A stretch of 64,000 bases of DNA from JAXGQD01 sp040766665 (lineage in GTDB: Bacteria > Bacillota > Clostridia > Saccharofermentanales > Fastidiosipilaceae), in NCBI GenBank assembly GCA_040766665.1, contig JAXGQD010000004.1:210804-274803 (forward strand), in the 5' to 3' direction. A program made the translations under genes and the position numbers. The notes under the pieces are model-generated. The model did not search any database, had not been told where the DNA came from, and saw nothing but the letters and a program-made list of their open reading frames with translations. This document shows, in pieces, positions 8,582 to 17,386 of the stretch; within the stretch, counting starts at the first letter, position 1, and every line of letters starts with the position of its first letter.

Positions 8582-8703
8582 GGATTGTGACTCTGCTAAA
8601 GGATCGTCTCGTCGCTTGGACGCTTGCGACTCCGCTTTAAATCCAGGCAAGCTGGTCAACACTTGTGACGGTGGCAGACTTTTGTGGTACAAGATTAAAA
8701 AAA

Positions 8704-8922
8704 TCGGCAAAAAACCGACAATAGTTTCGTTAATCCAAGAATGCCAAGACTATGAAGCCGAGAATTCATGCGATTTGCCCGGTTTAGGGACATCATTTTC
8801 GATAACCCAAGTTAGTCTCAAGTAACTGCTTGGATTAACGAAATAACTTACGGTAAAATCCGTGATTCACTTGAATTGTTGTGTAAAATTCATAATTGCT
8901 TGGATTATCGAAAATTTTGCCG
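8704..8922 (+). repeat. Nested double-palindrome repeat, family B, copy 1
   Basis: Four related arms in a 219-base non-coding block. Arm 1 TTTCGTTAATCCAAG (8725-8739) pairs with arm 4 CTTGGATTATCGAAAA (8899-8914). Arm 2 TTTTCGATAACCCAAG (8796-8811) pairs with arm 3 CTTGGATTAACGAAA (8829-8843). The outer stem is extended by CGGCAAAA (8705-8712) against TTTTGCCG (8915-8922). A diverged copy is at 35.0 kb. It fills most of the gap between udk and the ISLre2 element; no credible gene lies in it. Confidence 0.7.
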
Positions 8923-8935
8923 AATGCAATAAGCA

Positions 8936-8965
8936 GAGTCGCGGCCATCCCTAGCAGCGCGACTC
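8936..8965 (+). repeat. Hairpin next to the ISLre2 insertion site
   Basis: GAGTCGCG and CGCGACTC are perfect eight-base arms around 14 bases. The right arm overlaps the left target-site duplication of the insertion sequence. It could be a weak terminator for udk before the insertion; there is no long T run. Confidence 0.5.
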
Positions 8966-8970
8966 TTGAG
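8960..8970 (+). repeat. Left target-site duplication of ISLre2 element
   Basis: CGACTCTTGAG, identical to 10501-10511 on the other side of the element. Confidence 0.8.
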
Positions 8971-10500
8971 TTGGCGTAACGATTTAGGTGGTGGGTAAAA
9001 AGTAAAAAAAGAGAGATTCGAGGACCTATGTTAAAGTAGTTGTTGCTGAAAAACAGTAACGAAAGGTCGCAGGAATCTCTTATGAACAGTTTACAGGAAA
9101 TGGTGCAGCAATTCATCCATGAGATGTATGAAATTGAATTGTTGGAGAAAGGATTTGCCCAGACGAGTGAAGACATCTTAGACGCTTGCAAGCGTTTTGC
9201 TCTGTTGGTGATGAAACAGAAGTTGGAAAGCACCGACCAGGCTTTAGCCGATTATGCCGATTTGAGGCCGGAGTGGCTTATCCACAAAAAAGTGGCAAGG
9301 GTCCAAGAAACCCTCTTAGGGACATTGAACTACACGAGGCGCTATTACGTTAATCGAAAGAATGGCAAACGCGCGTTTCTTGTAGATGTGTTGGTAGGCA
9401 TAGAGAAGCACGAGCGGATCAATCAAGGCTTGAAGGCCGCGCTGTGTAATGAGGCAGTTTTGCATTCCTATCAGATGAGTTCAGCCATAGCCTGTGAAAA
9501 CCGTGTCAGCAAACAAAGCGTGAAGCGTGTTTTACAAGAGTCGATGTCCCGGATGTTGAACTTAAAGCGAGGCAAGAGGCCGTTTCCATTATTCATGTAC
9601 AAGCCGATGAAGACCATGTGTCCGTACAGGACGGTCGTCGCAATCGCGAGGTTAAATTGGCAGTAATTCATGAGCCTTCTTATCGTATAGGGAAAAAGGG
9701 CGTCTTGCCCCATAAGCTTCATACGTTTGCGTATAAAGGCAGTGTTGAGAGTTTTTGGTCTAATGTGGCAGACCGAATAGAGCAGCGTTATCCGGAAGCG
9801 GAAAACCTACAAATCTACCTGCATGGTGATGGAGCAGCGTGGATACAAAGTGGCCTAGTCTGGCTTCCCAACAGTCGTTTTGTATTGGATCGGTTTCATG
9901 TCTTTAAGGTCTTAAAACAACTGGCTCCGGTGGATAGTGTAGAGTATCTGGAGTTAAGAGACAGTTTATTCGATGCGGACAAAAAGGAATTTAAGCGTCT
10001 GGTTAAACTTTGTCAGAGGCTTTACGAAAAAGATCCTGAACGCGTCAAGGTGATTCAAAACTACATCCTGAGCAATTGGAAGGGGATAGAAATCTGGACA
10101 AAAGACCCCAAGAGCGGAATCAGTTGTGCGGAGGGTTTGGTCAGTCATTGTTTGAGTGAGCGTCTGTCGATGCGTCCCATGGCGTGGATGGATGAGGGTT
10201 TAGGTCAAATGACAAAGCTGAGAGAGCATTACTTCAATGGTGGAAAAATCACGTGGCAGGATTTCAAACGAAGCAGAAAACAAAGATTAGAGCTGGAGGC
10301 GATCGAAAAATCTGTTAAACTGGGGGAGCTACGAAAAATCAATGAGTCGGATAACATGCTCTCGTATCTTCCGTTAAGTCCATACCATTTCCCCAAACGA
10401 GATGCACGTTACCAGTTGTTTAAGCGTATTAGCGAAAGTGGCAAGGCTATTTGACGCATAGATCTTCTTTCTCTTACCACCACCATCAAAGTTACGCCGT
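8971..10500 (+). mobile_element. ISLre2-type insertion sequence (UPF0236 transposase)
   Basis: A 1530-base element with imperfect terminal inverted repeats. The left end reads TTGGCGTAAC...GGTGGTGG and the right end, reversed, reads ACGGCGTAAC...TGGTGGTGG. An 11-base direct repeat (CGACTCTTGAG) flanks it as target duplication. It carries one transposase gene in the rightward direction with a frameshift. It landed beside a hairpin and a family B repeat, just upstream of the rpsF promoter, which is intact. Confidence 0.85.
9082..10454 (+). pseudogene. ISLre2 family (UPF0236) transposase, one frameshift
   Basis: The N-terminal part runs from the ATG at 9082 (MNSLQEMVQQFIHEMYEIE) in one frame to about 9570. 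The rest (IHVQADEDHVSVQDGRRN through GDGAAWIQSGL and LDRFHVFKVLKQL) continues in another frame to the stop at 10454. Together they give about 457 residues, close to full length for UPF0236 transposases. Only one indel, near 9570-9590, separates the parts, so it is either recent inactivation or a sequence error. ISLre2 elements are not known to need programmed frameshifting. Confidence 0.85.
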
Positions 10501-10511
10501 CGACTCTTGAG
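10501..10511 (+). repeat. Right target-site duplication of ISLre2 element
   Basis: CGACTCTTGAG, matching 8960-8970. Confidence 0.8.
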
Positions 10512-10517
10512 CCTCGT

Positions 10518-10546
10518 TTGACTCATCCTGAAAAGCATGCTATTAT
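10518..10546 (+). promoter_or_regulatory. Promoter of rpsF-ssb-rpsR
   Basis: TTGACT, 17 bases, TATTAT. It begins seven bases after the target duplication of the insertion sequence, so the operon promoter survived the insertion. Confidence 0.8.
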
Positions 10547-10580
10547 TCCAAGGCTGTTTAACAGCGTATCTATGTCCTCG

Positions 10581-10598
10581 CTCTGTAAAAGTACAGAG
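10581..10598 (+). promoter_or_regulatory. Leader hairpin upstream of rpsF
   Basis: CTCTGTA-AAAG-TACAGAG, a perfect seven-base-pair stem in the 5' UTR. Known rpsF leaders bind the S6:S18 complex for autoregulation, but the CCG-type motif of those leaders is not obvious here, so the function is open. Confidence 0.45.
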
Positions 10599-10628
10599 TC
10601 GTTTAGTCCAAGGGGAGGTGAACCAAAA

Positions 10629-10916
10629 TTGGCTAGAGAATATGAAATGTTGTATATCATGAGCCCTGCACTCAGCGATGAAGAGCTGACTACTGCTAAT
10701 GAGCGTGTTAATGCGCTCGTCGCATCAGTCGGTACAGTCGGTGAAGTCGAGGCTTGGGGTCGCAAGCGCTTAGCGTATGAGATCGAAGACCACAAAGAAG
10801 GTGTCTTTACACTCTTACACTTCAGCGCAGAACCCGAAGCACCGAAGGAAATCGAGCGCGTCATGAGCATTACGGAAGGCGTTTTACGTTATCTCGTCGT
10901 TCGTAAAGGTGAGTAA
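10629..10916 (+). CDS. rpsF: 30S ribosomal protein S6
   Basis: A 95-residue S6 protein of the small-subunit platform, where it pairs with S18. MAREYEMLYIMSPALSDEEL and the VEAWGRKRLAYEIEDHKEG segment are typical. The likely start is the TTG at 10629, preceded by GGGGAGGTGA; an upstream ATG in the same frame would add 37 unrelated residues and overlap the promoter. First gene of the classic rpsF-ssb-rpsR operon. Confidence 0.95.
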   Translation: MAREYEMLYIMSPALSDEELTTANERVNALVASVGTVGEVEAWGRKRLAYEIEDHKEGVFTLLHFSAEPEAPKEIERVMSITEGVLRYLVVRKGE

Positions 10917-10961
10917 GCGCAAAGCTTCATACCGTTATGTTGAGTGAAAGGAGCAAATATC

Positions 10962-11429
10962 GTGAATAAAGTTATTTTAATGGGGCGCCTGACACGCGAT
11001 CCGGAATTACGCACGACGCAGAACAATACAACTTTGTGTCAGTTTACCGTTGCGGTAGACAGACGTTTTAAGTCCGCAAGCGGCGAGCGCCAGGCAGATT
11101 TTATTAATTGCACCGCTTGGCGTCAGACAGCGGATTTTATCGGTCGCTACTTTACCAAAGGAGCGCGTATTGCCGTTGTTGGCAGCATTCAGACCAGTTC
11201 CTGGGATGATAGCGAGGGCAAAAGACAGTACAAAACCGAAGTGGTGGTGGACGAAGCCTACTTTACCGAAAGTAAAGGTTCAGGCAGCGGTGACAACCAG
11301 AGTTCCGGATATGGCGAGCGCAGTGCTTTCCAGAGCAATCCTGTAACGGCAGCACCCAGACAGAGTGCCACTTACAGTGATGATTTTGTACCGGCACCGG
11401 ATGACACGGTTTTGCCCTTTGACGTCTAA
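10962..11429 (+). CDS. ssb: Single-stranded DNA-binding protein
   Basis: A 155-residue SSB that coats single-stranded DNA in replication and repair. The OB-fold runs over residues 1-110 (MNKVILMGRLTRDPELR, FINCTAWRQTADFIGRYFTKG). A Gly/Ser-rich linker leads to the acidic tip DDTVLPFDV, the site that binds partner proteins. The GTG at 10962 has AAAGGAG nine bases upstream. It sits between rpsF and rpsR as in most Bacillota. Confidence 0.96.
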   Translation: MNKVILMGRLTRDPELRTTQNNTTLCQFTVAVDRRFKSASGERQADFINCTAWRQTADFIGRYFTKGARIAVVGSIQTSSWDDSEGKRQYKTEVVVDEAYFTESKGSGSGDNQSSGYGERSAFQSNPVTAAPRQSATYSDDFVPAPDDTVLPFDV

Positions 11430-11462
11430 ACAACGGTAATTAATTGAAAGGAGAGCAGCAAA

Positions 11463-11741
11463 ATGGCTGATAATAGAGGCGGCAAGCCCGCATATGGTGA
11501 TCGTGAAGGCGGCAGAGGCATGCGTATGCGCCGCACCAGACGCAAAGTCTGTGCTTTTTGTGCCGATAAAGTTGAAGTGATCGATTACAAAGACGTTCCG
11601 CGTTTGAAAAAATTCGTTTCCGAAAGAGGGAAAATTTTGCCTAAACGCATGAGCGGCACCTGTGCCAAGCATCAACGCGAGTTAACCACTGCAATTAAAC
11701 GTGCCCGTCACGTTGCCCTGATGCCTTACACCGGCGAATAA
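11463..11741 (+). CDS. rpsR: 30S ribosomal protein S18
   Basis: A 92-residue S18 protein. A Gly/Arg-rich N-terminal extension leads to RRKVCAFCADKVEVIDYKD and ITKRMSGTCAKHQRELTTAIKRAR-type S18 sequence. The two Cys pairs suggest the zinc-binding form. AAAGGAGAGCAGCAAA precedes the ATG. Last gene of the operon, with a strong terminator after it. Confidence 0.96.
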   Translation: MADNRGGKPAYGDREGGRGMRMRRTRRKVCAFCADKVEVIDYKDVPRLKKFVSERGKILPKRMSGTCAKHQRELTTAIKRARHVALMPYTGE

Positions 11742-11766
11742 TTCAAATTATTAAAACGATATAGAG

Positions 11767-11800
11767 AAGGACGCAGCGTGACGGCTGTCGTCCTTTTTTT
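11767..11800 (+). terminator. Intrinsic terminator after rpsR
   Basis: AAGGACGCAGC pairs with GCTGTCGTCCTT, followed by a run of seven or more T. The next 185 bases, up to the stop of the leftward sulfatase gene, show nothing recognisable. Confidence 0.85.
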
Positions 11801-11985
11801 ATTCGTGGCTGAGAATCTCATATCCACGAGAACATTGGACAGCGTTGAGCGGAGTCGCAGCTATACAAGCAACGTGACGGATTGGATAAGCGCAGTCGCA
11901 GCCGACCAAACGGCGCGACAGTTTCCAACACACGCACCTATTACAAAAACTAGGCGTCGACGCGCTCCACTCAAGCCACTTCAGC

Positions 11986-13959
11986 TCAATAAACGCTCAC
12001 TTGATCGTCGATTAACTCCCAATTAGCAAAATCATTGGCATCACCGACGATTTTATAAGTGAGTACACGATTCGCTTCGCCGTTTAATCCCACCAGACGA
12101 TGGCGAAGGATACGCTCCCTTTTATCGTGAGAGGACACTTCAAAATAGGGCTTGTGCGAGTCTTCACTATAACTGAAGCCGGCCTCTTTACTGATGAACG
12201 GGCGCATGTTGTCAGAGGAAACAGGCGCGTCATTGGTTTTCAGGCTGTAATTGTTGGCTTTTGCCGGTTTGACAAAGAGGGCTGTGACAATGGCGCGTTC
12301 AGGCGCGTCGACGTCGTTTTTGCGCGCGCCGTGGTCACCGGTGATGATGATGGTGCTCTCATCGTAAAGACCTAGTTTTTGCAATTGTTTGAGGTATTCA
12401 TAAACGATATGGAAGCTGCCCTTTGTCTGAATGATTTCGTTTGATTCCGTGGCAGGGACAGCTTGAGCCTCTGCATTCATTTCATACGGTGCGTGAGGGC
12501 CATTGAGATGTAGGAGCGTAAACAACTTATCGGGGCCTGTGGCGTTAAGTTTGCTGTCTTTAAGCTGGCTGTAGAAAGCGACGTCATTGATGATGTAAGG
12601 CGGACTTTCATGGTCAGTCTTTATCATCTTATTGAACTGATCGGTCGAACTCCAGAAAAAGGGCTTCATGCTAACCGGGGCGTAACGGAAGGTGGAAAGC
12701 AAGAGAAATTGGCGCAGCGTTTCTGCTTGTTGCACGTGAATCTTTGCCTGTGCGACATTTTCAACGAGGGGCAGCATGGCAACGGCAGTCGGGGCAAGTT
12801 CATTGGCATCGCTGTCGATGTTGATGTGATAGCCTGCCGCTTTAAGATCCTGTAGAAATTCGGGCTTTTGCCAGACTTCTGTCAAAAAATCCTCTTTGGG
12901 GATGGCATAGTCATAGGTTTTTCCGCTCAGCATATTGATTAAGGACGGGAATGTCTGACTATAGGTGGAGGTGTTATTGGTGAAACGCGTGAAACCCTTT
13001 AACTCGTCAAAGAAATGTGCATCATCGTCGAGTACGCTGTCCACGTAGCGATTGTCCAAACGGTCCAGAATGATGACGATGATGTTCTTCTTGGGAGAAA
13101 GCTCCAGGATACCCTGAGCTGAGAGGTAGCCGTTTTCTGCGGCGGGGTTGCGGGAGGGTTTTGCCAATAAGGTGAAACCTGACACCGTTTGCATGAGGAT
13201 GAGCAGGATGGGGAGCGCTTTGAGGGCAAAAGACCACAGTTTCTTTTTGAAATAACGCAGGAAGAAGGGCAGGGCAATAATGGCTAACCAAGCCAGGCTG
13301 TTGAGGAGGAAAGTTCTTCTTTGCATATCCCAGAGAATGCGATCTCCGGTTAGCTCACCCAGTGCGCGGTTTAAGAAATTTCCTTGGATGTAGCCCGCGA
13401 TGAGCAAGCCGAAAAGCAGCGAAATGGCGTATTCAAAAATGCGGCCACGCAAAAGGGCTGCAAGTAGCAGCAAGACCAAGATCAAAGCACAGGAGAAGAG
13501 GATTAAGGTGAGGGCGAAACTGCCGAAATCAAACATGAAATCGTTGCTGTTAAGGCTGTAAAGTTCAAAAACACCGAAAAGCACGAAGGTGAAGACGAAG
13601 GCCGCGACAACGGGCAAAGCTTTAACTAAGCGTTCTTTGAAATTGCGTGTATCCGCCCAGAGGCTGCTCCATTTACCTCCCTGAACCTCTTCAGTCGTTC
13701 GTTTAATTTTCGGACTGGGGTACGTCTGCTTGACGGTTTTTTGCCCCGAGAACAGCCTAATTCGCCATTCTGCCAAGCGCACGCGGAGATTGAGCAGTGA
13801 CATATGCATACGCTTAAAAAACACTCCTAAAGTCACACTCAAGGTGATCACCAAAGCCGAGACAATCTGGATAATATAGGTGGTCGTGGCCGGATCAATA
13901 TAGGCCTGTACAGGGACGTGCCCATTCAAGCGTAAAAGGGAGACGAAATCATTCAGCAT
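11986..13959 (-). CDS. Membrane sulfatase-type (LTA synthase-like) hydrolase or phosphotransferase
   Basis: A 657-residue protein with about six N-terminal membrane segments (residues ~15-285) and a C-terminal sulfatase/alkaline-phosphatase-fold domain. That domain has the metal-site motifs NIIVIILDRLDNR, STYSQTFPSLINMLSG (likely catalytic Thr) and IIITGDHGAR. Proteins of this build include lipoteichoic acid synthases and phosphoglycerol or phosphoethanolamine transferases acting outside the membrane. The start chosen at 13959 has AAGGAGG nine bases upstream. It overlaps the end of the YidC-TagF fusion by 11 bases, so the two are one operon and probably one envelope pathway. The exact substrate is not clear. 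Confidence 0.8.
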   Translation of the reverse strand: MLNDFVSLLRLNGHVPVQAYIDPATTTYIIQIVSALVITLSVTLGVFFKRMHMSLLNLRVRLAEWRIRLFSGQKTVKQTYPSPKIKRTTEEVQGGKWSSLWADTRNFKERLVKALPVVAAFVFTFVLFGVFELYSLNSNDFMFDFGSFALTLILFSCALILVLLLLAALLRGRIFEYAISLLFGLLIAGYIQGNFLNRALGELTGDRILWDMQRRTFLLNSLAWLAIIALPFFLRYFKKKLWSFALKALPILLILMQTVSGFTLLAKPSRNPAAENGYLSAQGILELSPKKNIIVIILDRLDNRYVDSVLDDDAHFFDELKGFTRFTNNTSTYSQTFPSLINMLSGKTYDYAIPKEDFLTEVWQKPEFLQDLKAAGYHINIDSDANELAPTAVAMLPLVENVAQAKIHVQQAETLRQFLLLSTFRYAPVSMKPFFWSSTDQFNKMIKTDHESPPYIINDVAFYSQLKDSKLNATGPDKLFTLLHLNGPHAPYEMNAEAQAVPATESNEIIQTKGSFHIVYEYLKQLQKLGLYDESTIIITGDHGARKNDVDAPERAIVTALFVKPAKANNYSLKTNDAPVSSDNMRPFISKEAGFSYSEDSHKPYFEVSSHDKRERILRHRLVGLNGEANRVLTYKIVGDANDFANWELIDDQVSVY

Positions 13960-16273
13960 GGGTCTCAGCCTCCTTTTTCTCATCGGAGCTGGATTGATCG
14001 ACTGTGCTCATCGCATCAATTGCTTCAAGAAACCAGCGCCCTTTTGTTTTACTGACACCTGCTGTGTCAACGAGAGTCTCCTGCATCTGCTCTACCCAAG
14101 CTTCTTGATTCATTTCCGGCTGAGCGGCCAGTTGCTGCACTTTCGTGAGCAAGGTGGCAAAATCCTCATCCGGCCTCAGAGGCATTGCTGCTGCAGCGCT
14201 ACCGCCTTCGGGAAGCTCAGCGGTCGCTTGCTTACGCTCAGCCAACCGCTGCAGAATGTATTTGCCGCCACCTTCAGCGCCATGGCCGACGTCAAAAATA
14301 TTGGCCTCCACAATTTCACTAATCTTCTTCCGATACCAATCGGCTTTGCTAAATAAGTCTTCGACCAGTTCGGATAATTTATCCAGCTGCTCGACTTCTA
14401 GCGAGCGGCCGATTTCTTCGCGCAGAGACAAGTCCAACGGCACGAGGGAAATCTTCTTATACTCAGGGTTGATGACTTTCATGGGTGTGTTGATAAAGAG
14501 AGAAGGTTTCTTTGTCGCATAGGAGAATTCGTGGGCGATGGTGGACCAGTCCGTGATGACGAGGTCTGCCGTGTAAACCGTAAAACTGGAGGAAAAATCT
14601 GTCTGTATTTCGAAATGCTCGCCCAGTTCTGCCTCATAACGTTTGATAATGGATTGCATCTTCTCCGGAAAGCGTTTTACAAACTCCGGATGCGGCCTGA
14701 CAATCACATGATAACCAAGCTGTAAGAGCGGTTTTAGCGTCTCATCCAGACAGAACTCCAAGATATTATCGGGCTGCCAGGAGGGTGCTACAAGGATCAC
14801 TTTAGGCTCGTTTTGCACAGGACCCAGCTCAGCGACGCTTTGCAACATGCTGTCCAGGAGCGGGTAACCGGTTTTAACCAGTCTTTTAGCCGGTAAATCA
14901 TAGACTTTTTCCGTTTCTCTGACCTCAAGCAGATGATTGGGCCCGTAGCAGAAAATCGTATCGAAGTGGTCCAGCGCCCCTTCCTTCAGCATCATATGAA
15001 AACTGCTCATACCGTGGTCCAAGTAAACATATTCAATGTCTTTTCTGACCAAAGAACGCTTGATATGATATTGCTGTAAGTCGGGCATGGTCATTACGAC
15101 TATGTCGGCGTCCATCAGCATCATAAACTGAATGAGCGCCATGGGGCCGATATAGTAGGAACGGATGCGCGGATTCTCGTTCATGAAAATCTTATCGTCG
15201 ATATCACTAGTAACATAGTCTATCTGCAGCTCTTCGGAATGTGCCAAGACATAGTCTATAAAACCCGCGAAATACTTATAAAAACCATTGCTTTCGGAGT
15301 AGAAGACCAGCTGTTTGTCTTTCGTTTTGGCAAAACGTTGCACATCCGCCTTTTCACGACTGCGTTTACCTTTCTTTAACTCACGCGCAGCCTGCTTTTC
15401 CTCACGGCTGAGCTTGGGTTTTGTGGGTGGCAGTAAATCCATGTAAGCTACAGGGCTGTAAATCTTGTTGCAGAGGGCCAATACAGGGATGGAAAGCAGG
15501 TTGCCCGCTATCCAATAAAGGCCGACACCACTCGGTAAAAAGTAGGCAAAAACCGCTGAAAACAAGACCAAAAATAGGGTCGTAGCCCAGCGGCTGAGTC
15601 CACTCTGGCTGCGTTGCAGGACATTGTGCTTGCTTTGGTAAAGACTCAAGACGAGCGCACTCAAACCAGAAAAAAGCGGATAAAGGATGTTGATATTGTT
15701 GAAGCGGGGGATGGTGGCGATGTCAGTCCCCAGGAAGCGCATATCCATGGCCAAAATGGCGTCGATGCCGGGGAGACCGCTGAACGCCTGGGTGTGGTGT
15801 TGAATTAAGCCGATGGTTTCGAGCTCTGCACCGGAACCCATGGCGGCGAGGCTTTTGCCACTGAGCTCTACTGCTTTATCCAGCAGGAGCTGAATCTGCG
15901 CCGGCTCCAGGCGCAGGAGGTGCTGTAGCGGATGGTAGATGACCTGTATCAAACCCAGAATGATGGGGATTTGGACGAGCAGAGGTAAAACACTCTTCAA
16001 ATTGCTATAGCCTTCTTTCCTATAAAGGCTTTTTTGCTCTTTAGAAATCAAGCTTGCGTTACCGGAAAAGCGCTGCATGATATCGTCCAGCTTGGGACGC
16101 ATTTTCACCATGATGATGGAGTTCTTTTGTGAAATCAGCGAAAGAGGAAACATGATGATTTTTGTTATGAGGGTAAAGAGCAGGATGGATAAGCCATAAT
16201 CGCCCAGCAGACGATAGCAAAAGTACATAAGCTTTCCGAGCAAAGAGCCCAGTAAGTTGATTAGCTCTGACAT
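13949..16273 (-). CDS. YidC/Oxa1 insertase fused to CDP-glycerol glycerophosphotransferase (TagB/TagF-like)
   Basis: Residues 1 to about 285 are a YidC/Oxa1-type module with about five hydrophobic segments and the cytosolic hairpin (MRPKLDDIMQRFSGNASLI). The conserved Arg of the first core helix appears to be Lys (TLITKIIMFPLSL). A charged linker (KLSREEKQAARELKKGKR) leads to a TagB/TagF-type glycerophosphotransferase at about residues 315-670. It has DHGMSSFHMML, KTGYPLLDSM, VAPSWQPDNILE, VRPHPEF and TDWSTIAHEFSYATKKP. Such enzymes polymerise glycerol- or ribitol-phosphate on teichoic acid precursors at the inner face of the membrane. A Glu/Gln-rich tail ends the protein. No stop or frame change separates the halves. 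Confidence 0.85.
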   Translation of the reverse strand: MSELINLLGSLLGKLMYFCYRLLGDYGLSILLFTLITKIIMFPLSLISQKNSIIMVKMRPKLDDIMQRFSGNASLISKEQKSLYRKEGYSNLKSVLPLLVQIPIILGLIQVIYHPLQHLLRLEPAQIQLLLDKAVELSGKSLAAMGSGAELETIGLIQHHTQAFSGLPGIDAILAMDMRFLGTDIATIPRFNNINILYPLFSGLSALVLSLYQSKHNVLQRSQSGLSRWATTLFLVLFSAVFAYFLPSGVGLYWIAGNLLSIPVLALCNKIYSPVAYMDLLPPTKPKLSREEKQAARELKKGKRSREKADVQRFAKTKDKQLVFYSESNGFYKYFAGFIDYVLAHSEELQIDYVTSDIDDKIFMNENPRIRSYYIGPMALIQFMMLMDADIVVMTMPDLQQYHIKRSLVRKDIEYVYLDHGMSSFHMMLKEGALDHFDTIFCYGPNHLLEVRETEKVYDLPAKRLVKTGYPLLDSMLQSVAELGPVQNEPKVILVAPSWQPDNILEFCLDETLKPLLQLGYHVIVRPHPEFVKRFPEKMQSIIKRYEAELGEHFEIQTDFSSSFTVYTADLVITDWSTIAHEFSYATKKPSLFINTPMKVINPEYKKISLVPLDLSLREEIGRSLEVEQLDKLSELVEDLFSKADWYRKKISEIVEANIFDVGHGAEGGGKYILQRLAERKQATAELPEGGSAAAAMPLRPDEDFATLLTKVQQLAAQPEMNQEAWVEQMQETLVDTAGVSKTKGRWFLEAIDAMSTVDQSSSDEKKEAETHAE

Positions 16274-16353
16274 GATGATTTTCCTTTAAAGCCCCTTGGG
16301 CTCTATCTATGAATAGCGGCAAACACCGTTGTTCTGGCAAACAATATCGGGGA

Positions 16354-16382
16354 ATTCTAGCACAAGATAATCTTGACTGCAA
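16354..16382 (-). promoter_or_regulatory. Promoter of the yidC-tagF/sulfatase operon
   Basis: On the minus strand, TTGCAG, 17 bases, TAGAAT, about 80 bases upstream of the start. The rightward licC-like gene begins at 16511, so this 237-base gap drives both directions. Confidence 0.65.
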
Positions 16383-16510
16383 TTATCGACAGTCCTATGA
16401 TACAGTTTACACGCTCTTAACAGGCCGACAATAGGCTCTTAATCTAAGCTCTTGTGATTAGGTCGGGCAAAACAAAGCAGTATACGAATCTGAGAAAGGG
16501 GCAGTAAAAG

Positions 16511-17386
16511 ATGCGAGTGGAACATGCAATTTTAATGGCGGCTGGCGTTTCGTCGCGTTTTGCCCCGCTTTCCTATGAACGACCCAAGGGGCTGCTTAAC
16601 GTGCGTGGTGAAGTCCTGATTGAGCGCCAAATCAGACAACTTCTGGAGGCGGGCATTCGTCAACTGATCTTGGTGACGGGCTATCAGGCAGAGAAATTTG
16701 CTTATCTTGAAGAGCAGTTTCCGCTCGTCATGCTCCATAACGAGGCATATGCCACGCGCAATAACAACGGCAGCTTGTATGTGGCCAGAGATTACCTTGA
16801 AAATGCGTATATTTGCTCAGCCGACAATTATTTTACTGTGAATCCGTTTTCGGCCGAGGAAGAGGGCGCCTATTATGCGGTGGTGCGTGCGCAAGGAGAG
16901 ACGGATGAGTGGTGCGTCGCAAGAGATCAGACAGGGCGCATAACAGAGATCGAGATTGGCGGCAGGGATGCCTTGTATATGTTGGGGCATGCGTTTTTCG
17001 ATGAGGATTTTGCCAAAGGTTTTCGTGAGATACTGCTGCAACACTACGATGATCCTACTTATCGTCCGCTACTCTGGGAAGGAATCTACAAGAAACACCT
17101 TGCTGAGCTGAGCATGAAGGCGAGAGAGTATCCGGCGGATGCTATCTTCGAGTTCGATTCTTTGGATGAGTTGCGTACTTTTGACACGAGTTATATCCGG
17201 GACACCCGCTCCGGCATACTGAAAAAAATTGCGAAGCAGCTAGAGGCTGCAGAAGCGGAAATCGTTGCGCTAACGGTTTTGTATGACGCTAAAAACGAAA
17301 GTAGCGGTTTCCGTTTTCGTTTGCGCGAGCAGCGCTATATCTACTTATATAAGGAAGGAATTGCACGTATCTATGAAAGTGAATAA
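16511..17386 (+). CDS. Nucleotidyltransferase, LicC-like (CTP:phosphocholine cytidylyltransferase type)
   Basis: The first ~230 residues are a sugar-nucleotidyltransferase fold: AILMAAGVSSRFAPLSYERPKGLL is the nucleotide-binding loop, followed by ILVTGYQAEKF and the metal-site ICSADNYF. NNNGSLYVAR and the LGHAFFD segment resemble LicC, which makes CDP-choline for choline decoration of teichoic acids. A C-terminal ~60-residue extension (KKIAKQLEAAEAEIVALTVLYD onward) is less familiar. The next gene, a choline-kinase-like LicA homologue, overlaps by 14 bases, which supports the choline assignment. CDP-ethanolamine or another head group cannot be excluded. Confidence 0.75.
   Translation: MRVEHAILMAAGVSSRFAPLSYERPKGLLNVRGEVLIERQIRQLLEAGIRQLILVTGYQAEKFAYLEEQFPLVMLHNEAYATRNNNGSLYVARDYLENAYICSADNYFTVNPFSAEEEGAYYAVVRAQGETDEWCVARDQTGRITEIEIGGRDALYMLGHAFFDEDFAKGFREILLQHYDDPTYRPLLWEGIYKKHLAELSMKAREYPADAIFEFDSLDELRTFDTSYIRDTRSGILKKIAKQLEAAEAEIVALTVLYDAKNESSGFRFRLREQRYIYLYKEGIARIYESE

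Noticed and set aside
8616..8825. Open frame after udk
   Set aside because: It crosses the palindromic repeat and has no ribosome site or known similarity.
8704..8922. Possible CRISPR-like spaced repeats
   Set aside because: The arms are inverted rather than direct, diverge from each other, spacing is irregular, and no cas genes are present.
9560..9600. Programmed frameshift in the ISLre2 transposase
   Set aside because: No slippery heptamer lies at the junction, and this family normally uses a single frame; a plain indel is simpler.
11778..12026. Open frame after the rpsR terminator
   Set aside because: It begins inside the terminator and overlaps the end of the sulfatase gene; the composition is unlike a protein.
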